From the NCBI GenBank assembly GCA_029298735.1, contig JANSLP010000271.1:1-43944 (forward strand): DNA of 43,944 bases. The letters are read 5' to 3'. Within the stretch, counting starts at the first letter, position 1, and every line of letters begins with the position of its first letter. Origin of the DNA: Ophiostoma sp. CBS 140.51. Its lineage: Eukaryota; Ascomycota; Sordariomycetes; Ophiostomatales; Ophiostomataceae. The translations under genes were made by a program, and so were the position numbers. The notes under the pieces are model-generated. The model saw only the letters and a list, made by a program, of their open reading frames with translations, was not told the origin of the DNA and searched no databases. Shown here piece after piece: positions 19,713 through 30,000 of this stretch.

Positions 19713-20424
19713 AGAGTACGGTGTTGCAGAATAATAATCATTGAACAATATAACAACAATGTCGACAAAGCCTATCAATATGGAAGGGATAGTCTCGCTT
19801 TTTGCAAGCAATTGGTTTAAAGAGCTTTGTTGTAAAATCAACGAAATGAGTATCTCTCTATTTAAACCCCTTGTTCAGCAAACTGCCAAATCAAGCAAAC
19901 TGATGCTGGATACGTTTGTAAGCAAATTCGTACCCGTTGTCCTTTCCTTATTGACATCTCAAAATTGCCTCCTCAGTATTCCTTCTCGAGCTCTCCTTCC
20001 TTGATACTTCCATCAGAAATCCCACGCCTAAGTCAGTTGTTTAGCTTAGTCACTCTACTGTATTCTTGTTTGTGACAGTGTTTTTTCGCGCAAGGCTCCG
20101 GACGTCCTGAAATACAGAGAGCTTTGTTAATGCAACATGTTCACGTCGATTAGGTGCAGATAGGTGGGATAAAAGCTGCTAATTTCGTTGTTTCTCCTCC
20201 AATATCAGTTCAGTGGTGGAAGACAGTTATCCCATATATTTATAGCCCCGTCTCGCGACTTCTGCGCTCTCGTAACATTTTTATTAAAAGAAAAAACCGT
20301 CTTCCTTTCCCGCCATCAAATGAAAAACATTATTATACATGGGTATTCCGTGTCCATCCCTCTCAAAGGCATTCTAGCGGTAACCAAAACTTCACCTGAC
20401 TGATCCATAAGTCTTCCGGCTCCC
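19713..20424. other. Intergenic, no gene seen
   Basis: Moderately AT-rich spacer between the hydrolase stop and the acidic orphan gene. Short ORFs here lack any recognisable protein pattern. No CGG-N4-CCG element was noticed. Confidence 0.6.
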
Positions 20425-21021
20425 CTAAAGGAGCAAATTGCGATGCGCATCTATAAAGTCAATCTCAGGCCCAGACTCAAAATCAGACTCCGGATCGAAC
20501 TCTTCATCGTCGGACTCTTCATCGTCGGACGCTGTTTCGCCGAATTCCGAGCTATCATAGTCAGGCCCTGAAGACTCGGACTCGGACTCTTGTCCGCCGA
20601 AGAGGACTTCGCCAAAATGGACCCCTTGTCCGGGCTCCGGTCCACCGATGCGGAAGGACAACGGAGGGCCGTGGTAGAGATTGATGTGGCCATGATTTAG
20701 CAGCGCTCGATCATGATCATACTGCACCGGCCATGGGGGCACTCCGGTTCTCAGAATTGTGCGCCGCCACTGCTCAATTTGGTTCATGTGGGCGCTAGGT
20801 TCCACTATATGAGCCCATACATTAAAGTACTGCATGGACTCTTGTGTCCCGTCGAGGTAGACTACTAGAGTGCACACGACTTCATAGCTGCAGCAGAGGC
20901 ACCTGTCATCAGCGTCCGCTCTGTCACATCTTCTCCGCCTTATCGTAGTCATGCAGAACTTGTTGTCCTCGGGGTTGGTGACCATTAAGTCGATAAAGGT
21001 TTCATCTAAAGGGTGCTCCAT
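20425..21021 (-). CDS. Hypothetical protein with acidic C-terminal tail
   Basis: A single-exon ORF of 198 residues starts at the ATG at 21021. The N-terminal two thirds has mixed composition with Cys-rich and aromatic segments (CDRADADDRCLCCSYEVVC, YFNVWAHIVE, YHGPPLSFRIGG) and may be folded. The last 55 residues form an acidic Ser/Asp/Glu tail (ESESESSGPDYDSSEFG, then DDEESDDEEFD). I do not recognise the family; short orphan proteins of this design are common in Sordariomycetes. Coding is supported by the continuous frame and coherent composition, not by homology. It is isolated from its neighbours by 0.7-0.9 kb and is not obviously part of the cluster. Confidence 0.6.
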   Translation of the reverse strand: MEHPLDETFIDLMVTNPEDNKFCMTTIRRRRCDRADADDRCLCCSYEVVCTLVVYLDGTQESMQYFNVWAHIVEPSAHMNQIEQWRRTILRTGVPPWPVQYDHDRALLNHGHINLYHGPPLSFRIGGPEPGQGVHFGEVLFGGQESESESSGPDYDSSEFGETASDDEESDDEEFDPESDFESGPEIDFIDAHRNLLL

Positions 21022-21943
21022 TTTGTTTTATTCTTGTCGTCGTCAACTCGAGACCATCGAAGTTTTGATAAGTTGTTGATCATGCCTTATGGCGTAGGTT
21101 AGGTCAGTTTACTTACGTTGAAATATAAAAGGCGGGAGTGTAGTAGATTGGGATTGTTCAGTTTGCAGTTGACAATAGGAAATGAGGAGAAGAGGATAGA
21201 GATAGAAGGAGGAAAGTAGAAAGAAAAACAAATATGCAGCAAAAAGGAAAGCAAGGTTTTAATTATATGGAGGTTTCTGAACCTTAAAATTTATTATATA
21301 CGTCACTTCGTCATCCTGAGTGTACATTTAGGGCCAACATTGATTTCTTTCCTCCTTACTCATGTACATTACACCTACTAAGTTTTATGAACGGGTGATT
21401 TGGTGCACCCCAAAGGACTTTGTGTGAATCAAGAAAGAATACAAAAAACACCACCACGTTGACGTTTGATTTAATGCCATGTTATTGTTCTTATTTTAGT
21501 TTTCGCTAATGCAGACTACCAGGTTGCAGAAATTAAAGTCATCACGGGGCTAACATCCGTGTAAGTCACAAAGTCTCTGTTTATTCGAGTCACATGACAG
21601 GATTATGTAAATATCTTGAACAAGACCATGGATAAAGTCTACAGACCATAGGCATTGCCATAGTTCATTCATTTTTTTCTATTCCTCTGTATCAGATTGT
21701 TCATTGGACACGATGCACCGATGGAGACAAGGATAAGCTACATGTTCAGAGTGTCCACCATGCAACCCTTTCGAGGTCACTCAGAACAACACCGACGTCA
21801 ATGTCTTTATATTTCTTCGACCAGGCGTCCTTACAAACGCTGAGCAGGGAACAAACAGTAAGGGAACTTTTCATAATTCGTATTGAACTGAAATGCAACT
21901 ATTAAATTAAAACTAAAATCTTCCATCGACGACAGCCCGCTTT
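21022..21943. other. Intergenic, AT-rich, no gene seen
   Basis: About 0.9 kb of low-coding sequence containing the upstream region of the acidic orphan and the downstream region of the 313-residue protein. AT content is raised at about 21220-21320. Nothing recognisable. Confidence 0.6.
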
Positions 21944-22950
21944 TTACAGCTGGTCGATGATCTTGTTGGCCGCGTCGCCAATGTTGACACCCCACCGGTC
22001 CACTGTCGTCTGGACAAACAGCTTGCCGTCCTCGACTACCACCTCGCAGTAGCTGGCATACTTGAGCTTGTCGACAATGCGCATCTCAAACGTGCTCTTG
22101 TCCACAGCCTCGTTGACGCCCTCTTGGATCATCTCGTCTTCCTTGCACTTGTTGTACGCCAAGTTGGACTGCACACCCTCAAAGTACTGCAGGACAAAGG
22201 GACCCAGCTGCTCCTCCCAGTTCGACGAAAGTTTTGAGGAGTTGGCCTGCAGTGTGGTGTACAGGTTTTCAAAGTTGGGAACGAGCTTGACATCGTCCTT
22301 GGACTTGCCGAGCTGCTCGGCGATGGATCCTTGGACAGCGCCAACCTTGGCATCGTAGCCCTTGCGGATACCGTCCTTGGCAGAGAAGGACAGTCCAGAG
22401 GCACCACCCTCTGCAGCGGCAGGGGCTTCATTCAAGGCCTTGGTAATGTTGGACGACTGGAGAGCATCCGAATCGTTGGTGCCCAGGCTCTTGGGGTTGA
22501 AGATAATGACCAGCTTGCCGTCCTTGATAGCGGCGCCGCAGTAGCTGACGGGCGAGGTGCTGTCGTCGACGTCCATGGTCAGGACGTGCGCGGAGGCGGC
22601 CGCGTTCAGGTCGTTGATACCGTCGGCGCCAAACGATCTGGCGAAATCAGACAGCTGGTAGGCAGCGCCACTGACATAGCCATGGATGAGGTCGCCGAGG
22701 CTGTCCTTGGCATAGTCAGAGTCGCCATAGGGGTAAATGGCGTTGGGGTTGATGTCAATGGTCCAGGCGGTGCCGAGGATCTCGGAGATCTTCTGCTCGG
22801 ACTCGGACTTCTTATTCTCCCAGCTGTCACGGACTGCACGTTGTTAGGGCCCACCATCATTGACTTTGACGCTTTTTCTCGCATGTTGTCCAACTTACTG
22901 TTCTTGCGGAGCGCCAGAGGCAGCTTCTCGGCAGGCGGAAGACGGACCAT
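21944..22950 (-). CDS. Conserved fungal protein of unknown function, 313 residues
   Basis: Two exons (22950-22899 and 22833-21944) are joined across a 65-bp intron; choosing the acceptor CGTGCAG gives ALRKNIRDSWENKKSESEQ without a break. The protein is soluble with no signal peptide. It carries WTIDINPNAIYPYGDSDYAKDSLGDLIHGYVSG near the start and two similar strands, YCGAAIKDGKLVIIF and YCEVVVEDGKLFVQT, about 170 residues apart, suggesting a duplicated beta unit. Codon choice is strongly C/G-ending, and the leader (ACATCACACACATCAAG before ATG) is C/A-rich, both signs of high expression. I cannot name the family with certainty. Confidence 0.8.
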
Positions 22951-25189
22951 CTTGATGTGTGTGATGTGCAGAAGAACAAAGAAATGGGTGGTTATATGAT
23001 GTCGAGAGTTAGATGGAATGATGTTAGATCAGGTGTAGCTAAAGATGATGAAGAATGGAGCAAAATACTGCAACTGTCACAAGTTCGAGGGCATTACCAT
23101 TATTTATATTCTTGCCTTAAGTCTCGAAGATGCCAATGACATCGCCAAAAACACCTATTTCCGTCTGCCAAGGCCCGCCGTCTAGTAGTAGTCCATACGA
23201 GACAATGAGGGGGCGAGCTGTTTTGGAGCTTCATGATAATGTCAAGCTTGTGTACATAGCCCCTGTTTTACACATTCAGCCCATAATGATCAGTGTCGAA
23301 AAGTGCCAAATCGACAAAGACCAGCGAGCTGTTTTACTTCCCTTGCGTGAGTGGGCCAAGTCCTCCAGCTAAAAAGCTAGCCGTACTCGTAGGCGTTTTT
23401 GAAAAATATGGGGATGAACTCCGCTACAATGCAGTGCCAAGACTTGAAGTGCTAACTCGCCAATGTTAACATCTTCTTGGCATCCGAGACGGAGCATCAA
23501 GACAGTCATGTCTTTTCCTTCGTTTTTGAGGTCTACAAAATGAGGGTAGAATAATTATAGAAATAACAAGTACATGATATGGGGTAAACATTCCAACCGA
23601 TATTAGCTAGTTGGCGAGCAGCTTTATCACCTGCTTTTATTCAACAAGTATAGACAACAAATAATTCGACTAAAGCATCTCAGGTTCTTCGTTTGGCAGG
23701 CCTAAGCTTCTTACCTCTTTGGATTATAAGATTCTACCGTTTTCAAAATCAAAGGCTACTATCATGTCAGGCTGCATTTGTATGAGCGCCTGCATTCCCA
23801 ACTCTTGTTAGTCTCGGCAGATCTTTCAGGGAGATCTTCTTGCTGGAGATAGTTCATGGGAATGGGAAGCTAGTGTCTGTCAATAAATTGTTTTGCTTAT
23901 CTTTTTTTCACTTACAAAATTTATTCGAATTATTTTCCCATACGCTTTTCGTCTCATTTTTTATTGTTTTATATTTCGTTGTCCAACTTTTTATGTTATT
24001 TTATTTCATATTGTGAGCAAATGAATTAACCCCCCTCCCCCCTAAGTTCTAAGAAGGTAAATCCTGTTACGGCCATATCTTGCTCGTCAAAAAGAATCAT
24101 GAAAACACACCGTCGATGTTCAATCCTGAAGGGACCCTTTCTCAAAATCAAAGGCCAAAGGCCGTCACAGAAAGCGAGAATTAATTTACGCGGTGGGCAA
24201 CGACCAAAGGAAGCAAAGGCGAACTGAGGCATCTAAAGACCAGGGTTTCGTCACGCTAGGCTGCGGCTGAATCCGCCTTGCCCAGATGCAGTTTGGGATG
24301 TCGTTGAGCGTGAATAGGCTTCCCCACATCGTCGTTTTTTTGACGTCTGTTCCCCTGTATTTTTCCATCGCCTTGCTGCTTGGGCGTTCTGCATCGTTGC
24401 ATGTTAGCCAGTGAGCCTTTCTGCTCCGCCCCTGAGTCCGTCTGTTGTCCAAACATACGAACCCCTCTCTCTCCTTTCAACTTCTCCGTCACTTCTTTTG
24501 GTTCTCTGAGTCCTCACCCTGTTCCGACCTCACATTGCCTGACTTAGCCCTCGACGTACACGACCGTTGGAGGCGCAATCAACGGATCCAATTAGGTTGC
24601 TTGGCATCGGAAGATGTGACGTGGTTATATGTGCAAGGCGGACAAAAAGTTGCACGCCGAAATCGAGGGAAGGATCGAAGAACCGGTTGTGGCTTGATCT
24701 ATCTGTCTTGGCAGGGACGACGGGAAAGGGGAGAAAATAATGGTTGCGCGATGACGCCTGTGTTCTCGACCAGGGAAGGCACACCCGACACGGGCCGCTT
24801 CGCATTGGGATAGGACGGATGTCATTGAACTTTGAGTGAACTTTCACCTCTACTTCTATCCGACAGATGCATGCAGTCTTATGCGGCCCAATTCTGTGAT
24901 GTTCCGACGATGGACAACAACAGTCCTCTTGTTGCCTAACACTAGGCCACCGGTGGGGGAGAGGACAGTTGTGGAGTGGAGATGGCCCATTTGTTCACGA
25001 CAGCCTACAGGGCCGACTTCATGTCCTTACAACTCCATCCTCCCTGGAAAACAACCAGACAAGAACAGAACATGGAGGAATTCAATAAGACGGTGTTTTG
25101 TTTACGGACTTAGGTGTCCTTGTACAAACTGCGTGTCAAAAATAAATCAAATTGTGTATCTGCCGTTGCTAAACTGTTCTCGCCTCGCT
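22951..25189. other. Gene-poor stretch, no gene seen
   Basis: About 2.2 kb without a convincing ORF. It contains the promoter of the 313-residue gene (next to 22950), an AT-rich block at about 23880-24020, a C-rich run at 24031-24042, and the 3' side of the 137-residue gene. No tRNA or transposon remnants were recognised. Confidence 0.5.
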
Positions 25190-25656
25190 CTACTCGTCCT
25201 TTGCAATCTTCTTCCGGTACACCTTGGCAATGACGTCCGGGTTGGGGCCCAGACCACCTGCCTTGAGTACATCCAGCTTTGACACCTTGACGGAACGCGC
25301 AGTGGGTGCCTGTGCGCGGATGGCGGCCGTGACACGGTTGACCTCCTCGTCGGGGATGTCACCGCCAAAGAGAACCAGCTGGGGGACAGCACGCTGATCG
25401 GCCGGCTTGGTGGCGTTGCTACCAAGGCCGGCAGCGTTGGCCGTATTGAGGTTGCCACCAAACAGAGCAGGTAGCTCAATCTCGGCGGCGGCCAAGTCCA
25501 AGCAAGTGTGGACGACTATGGCAGTGTTAGCGGTGATCAAAAAGACAGCAACGATGGCGCTTGCCTACCATCATAGTCCGGCAGAAGACGCTCGCGGACT
25601 GCCTCGGAGACCTTGGCATCACGGCCAAGACTGGCAACAGGAATGGGAGTGGCCAT
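25190..25656 (-). CDS. Small conserved-looking protein of unknown function
   Basis: Two exons (25656-25569 and 25515-25190) separated by a 53-bp intron with GTAGGC and a GCTAAC branch encode 137 residues. The ATG at 25656 has strong context (CACAATGGCC); an in-frame upstream start would add only a polar leader. The sequence runs from RERLLPDYDVVHTCLDLAAAEIEL, through a Gly/Asn-rich loop, to VPQLVLFGGDIPDEEVNRV and VKVSKLDVLKAGGLGPNPDVIAKVYRK, an alternating alpha/beta layout resembling a small Rossmann-like domain. I do not recognise a named family. Codon use is GC-biased like the neighbouring real genes. Confidence 0.75.
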
Positions 25657-26718
25657 TGTGGGTTTTTGTGGAGGTGGGTTTTGACGAAGAGAGGTGTTTG
25701 CGATGAGTATCGTTGTCAAGTGGTGGCGATCGAGGTTGGTCTGCTTGTTGATGTCGAGACTTCATTCAAAATCATGGCTCATGATGGACAACGACGTTGC
25801 TTTATACCTGGAAGAAAAGCCTCCGGATCTATTTTGAGCTTTGAAGAAGCGGCTTTCCGTCGTGCCCCAGCCTACTCCAGGTCAAGCATCGGCAACCCCC
25901 GAATTATGCCGTGTCCTCGACCATGCGAATGGCCCATTATCGTACTGCTTCATACGCTTGTGAACGATCAAATTCTTCGCATCGATGCAGATCATTTTCT
26001 GGTTGAGTCAATATCAAAACGGATGTCCCAGCTCCCCAACGGACTACGACCCCGGAACATTTTAGGAGATATTTTGATGCACCGTGCCGCAAGATGAGCC
26101 TCAAGTGAATTTTGTGGGTGTCAGCGGGTTTTAGCATTGGAGTATGTGCAACTACAAGCTTCATGGTCGTCAATTTGCGGGCATCCATTGTCCGTGGGAG
26201 ATGTGCGCGGCGCATCGTATCGTGGATCACAAAATGTCGATCACTTTCGATGTTTATGCAAAGTCATTGACATTCGCCCTCAATACCAATACTGACAGCA
26301 CCAGTGGTGGGTGTCCGTGGAGGCACTGGAGCGGATAAATTGGACGTCCTGTGGAGGATGGGTAATGGATGCGTGGCTGTGGGCGGCACAGAAGGCATCT
26401 TCCGGTCTCTCAATCATGCCGCAGAAAAGATGTGATAACTCTCATCCTGTCATCATAGCTGACAGTTAGTAGACAAAATATCAAATCAAGCTGATCACAA
26501 CGTGATGTCATCTGTCGTGGATGATAAAATGCCTCGGGCATGATCAATTAACTGAAAGTGATTCAAAAACTTGTCATACCTAACAGATACTACTTTGATT
26601 TTGACAGAATTATTCTTAGTTCTCTCGCGCACTTCTAGACTCGACTCCCCAAACAAAAGAAAGTCCGCATCACTCCCATAGTTCTTTTTCCGTGATCGTA
26701 CAGTTTTGACGGCCCTTT
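25657..26718. other. Intergenic, no gene seen
   Basis: About 1.1 kb between two minus-strand genes. A forward ORF at 25561-26097 overlaps the start of the small gene and has no protein-like pattern. Presumably the promoter of the small gene and the 3' region of the dienelactone-hydrolase-like gene. Confidence 0.55.
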
Positions 26719-27569
26719 TTACAGCCAAACGGTGAACCACCGAGCCGCCTGCAGGAAGGCTTCCTCCTTGGCAAACTTTTGCCGCGGGTCGGTCACGTTG
26801 ACACGCACACCGAACCCGTGGCTCGTGCCTCCGTAGACGGCAAAGCTGTATTCCTTGCCGGTGCCTTGGAGAAGAGACGTGATCTCGGTGCGGCGAGCAG
26901 CCGGCATCATCGCATCCGTCTCGGCAGCAGCGACGCTGGCGGGGCCCTGAATGGCCTTAATCTCTTCATCTGTGAGCATGCTCGGGTGGGCAGCAAAGAC
27001 GGCATTGACACCTTGGCCGGTGGGAATGGATGTCAGGTTTCCACCCGCACGGAAGGCGTACCGACCACCATAGCAGTAGCCCGTGGCGCCAATCTTGGTG
27101 ATGCCCAGGCTGCGGATGTAGGCAATGCCAGCGGCGACAATGGGATCGGTCTGTTTGGGGCCATGGGTGTTGAGGAATGTCGTGGTGTTGAACCCGGGGA
27201 CGTTAATGTCACCGGGGGCAGGGGTGCCGTTGAACAAGTCGGGAGCCACTACCAAGAAACCGGCACGGGCAAAAGAGTCGGCCAGACTGCACTGTGAGCG
27301 AATAATTCTTATAATACTGGAGCGCCAGTGACTTACAGCTTGTTTTGTGTCAGCTGAATACCAAAGACATCGGTCAGGTACAGCACGGCCTTGGTGGTAT
27401 TCATCTCCATCTCTGGCTTGGTGATGTACATGTTGTAGCCATTATGGGCTTCGATCTTGCCAGTTGGTGTGCCGAGGTGCGCAACGATGGATGTGTCGGC
27501 GACGGGGCAGTTGTGTGCCAGAACCGTGGTGGCTGCCACGCCAAGGATGGTGAGGAAAGACGGAAGCAT
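26719..27569 (-). CDS. Secreted dienelactone-hydrolase-like protein
   Basis: Two exons (27569-27337 and 27286-26719) encode 266 residues; the 50-bp intron is spliced to the acceptor GTGCAG so that QNKLLADSFARAGFLVVAPD is continuous. An N-terminal signal peptide is visible (MLPSFLTILGVAATTVLAHN), cleaved near residue 18-20. The dienelactone hydrolase triad is recognisable: Cys149 in GYCYGG, Asp202 in AAETDAM and His234 in GGTSHGFG. Bacterial relatives open dienelactones in chlorocatechol breakdown, but fungal extracellular members have poorly known substrates. It lies 7 kb from the cluster and shows no CGG-N4-CCG site upstream, so membership is not supported. Confidence 0.88.
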
Positions 27570-28602
27570 GTTGTAGGCTCCGCTGATGTTGTCGGTGTGA
27601 GCAGTCAAACAAACAATGGACACTGGTCAAGTCAGAAACAAACGTAACAAAACGTCACGAATGGGCTCTGGTTTCTTTTAAGCAGTTCATGGCACTGGAG
27701 ATATCATCATTTTTTGGTGCCTGGCCATTTGAAATATGACCCGTTGCTGCGGGGAAACAATTGACAAGCTGGATAATTTCATCACGATAGATTAAGGGGA
27801 ATGAACGTACTCGTGCCCGCGACACATAAGCTTGAGCGAAAAGCGAACTGAGTGTAGGCAGTTGCGGTTGACGATATTGCGGCTACTCGGTATTGCATAT
27901 TGACGGCCCGTGTCCCAGCCTCTTTTGTAAATAAAAACTCTCTCATCTCATCTCGGTGAACTCTCCTGCAGGATGGCGGATAAAGAGACAAGAAGATATA
28001 TGGTAAGACGGGACATCAAAGCTCCAAAGTGAAGCCTCGGCAATAATAGTAGACATTGAATTTGGGGTTGGTGGCTGGCGGTGCGTTGTGTAAATAGTGT
28101 TTTGACACTTCGCGTGTCAACATCAAACAGTCCTGCTTACTTTCCCCTGTGCGTTTATTTACTTGAGAAACCACGACAATCAAATGAGATGGATTTTCAA
28201 AGGCTCAAAGACCCTCGAGTGAATTTTTGATTATTTACTTCCCCTAAAAATATTACCGCCCCCTGAGTTAAGTGGTATCAAACATTAAAAAAAATGCATC
28301 CTGGGAAGTGGACTGCTTCTTGCGGCAGCTCCCAATCCTCCAAATTCCTTTCCAGCCCATATCTACCATGTCTATTTGTAAAGTTTTCCCGTTTGTAAAA
28401 GAGTAGACAATGCTTTTGTACACCAGATCCCTACCGATAAAGAAAACCGCTCCGTAATGCTGCAAATAAAGGCAAAAAGAAAATCAAGAACACCCCGCTT
28501 GCCAGTCCCAAAGAAGAGTAAAAAATAATCAAAAAAGTATGTCCAAAAAAAATAATGTACCAGAAAAGGTATCCAAAAAGCTTAGAAGCGTGGTGAACTC
28601 GA
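27570..28602. other. Intergenic, no gene seen
   Basis: About 1 kb holding the promoter of the dienelactone-hydrolase-like gene and the probable 3' untranslated region of the large low-complexity gene. A 65-residue minus ORF at 28268-28465 lacks a recognisable pattern. Confidence 0.5.
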
Positions 28603-29969
28603 TCAAATCCGATCCATCACTTCACGCTCCAGCAGCTCAGATTCCCCCGACTCGTCCACTCGCCGGCGCTCCATCACCCAACGGCTCTCGCCGCTCTCGG
28701 CCTCTTCCTCCTTGACGTACGAAATGCTGTCAGAAGAGCCCTTGTGGCGGTGGCCACGGCCAGGGCGACGGGATGACATGGGCGGAATGGGTGGAGGTGG
28801 GCCGCGAGCGGGTGAGATGGGAGACACTTCGGTCCACTGCTGCTGCTGCTGTTGCTGTTGCTGCTGCTGCTGCTGGAGTTGGAGCTGGAGTTGCTGCAGC
28901 CTCAACAACTCCAGCTGCATCTGCATCTGCTCCGTCTCGCGGGCCTTGACCTGCAACTGCTGCTCCAAGTCCAGCACCTCAGAGTCGTGCATTTGCTTCT
29001 GGCGCAGTTGTTGGCGCTGGTCTTCGGGGACGACGTGCTTGTTGTTGAGGTCGTTGGCACCGATGTTGTTGCCATTAGCACCGCTGCCGTTGCGCTGCAC
29101 GGGGCTGCGCATCCACAGCATCGAGCCAGAAGCAGAGCTGATGCCACTGACACCGCCGGCCGACTGCGTGGCTGCCGTGTCAATCTCGGGAAGACCGTCA
29201 TGCTCCGCCAACATCTCGTCCTCTTCCTCAAGAACCGGCGGACAGCTACTACCACCACTGCTCACGGCCGGTGGGATGGGCGATGTGGGTAGGGGCAGCA
29301 TATTGTTGTTACCCGCAAATCCAATACCACTACCGCCGCTGTTGACCGGCATCAGGCTCGTCAGTGTCGGACTGCCACAGTCGCTGCCATTCTCCGAGTT
29401 GAGACCGCTGCTGGCGGCGCCACGCGGCGAGAAGCTGGAACTACCAGGTCCACCGCCCGAGGCCATGCGGTGGTGGTACTGTGCCGGCAGCGGGTACTGC
29501 TTGTTGATCAGCTGCAGCTGCGAGGGTGTGGGACCGGCAAAGGGCGACGAGGCGTTCTCGCGGTCGCCGCGCTCGCGCACATCAATGTTGTTGCTGTTGT
29601 TGCCAAAAGAGCCGATAACACCACCGGGCGCCAGCATAGGGCTGCCCTCACGGCTCGAGTTGACACTGCTACTGCCGCCCCAGGCCCTGCTCCGCAGGCG
29701 CATGAGCGCGGAATAGCTCATCTCGCTATTGTCGCCGCTCTCGGCTAGCGCAATAAGCTGCTGCAGCCCAGGCGATCTAAGTTCCGCGCTGCTCCCGTAC
29801 TGCGGCACCGCCAGAGACATAACACTGTTACGGTTAGAATACTCCGAGCGCTCTGTGATGGGCGTCAGGTTGGGTTCGCGGGAGACGACACGGCCGGAGA
29901 TGCTGCGACCGACACCGGCGGGGATAAAGTAGCCGCCATTGGCATACTGAACTTGGTCCTTATCGCCGC

Positions 29970-30000
<31 letters not shown>

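Noticed and set aside
25561..26097. 178-residue plus-strand ORF
   Set aside because: It overlaps the first exon of the small minus-strand gene and shows no protein-like pattern.
26719..27569. Dienelactone-hydrolase-like gene as a cluster member
   Set aside because: It is 7 kb away across unrelated genes, secreted, and has no CGG-N4-CCG element upstream.
28712..29716. 334-residue plus-strand ORF opposite the large gene
   Set aside because: It is Ser/Leu/Cys-rich antisense reading of the low-complexity gene; the Cys tract is the complement of the Gln codons.
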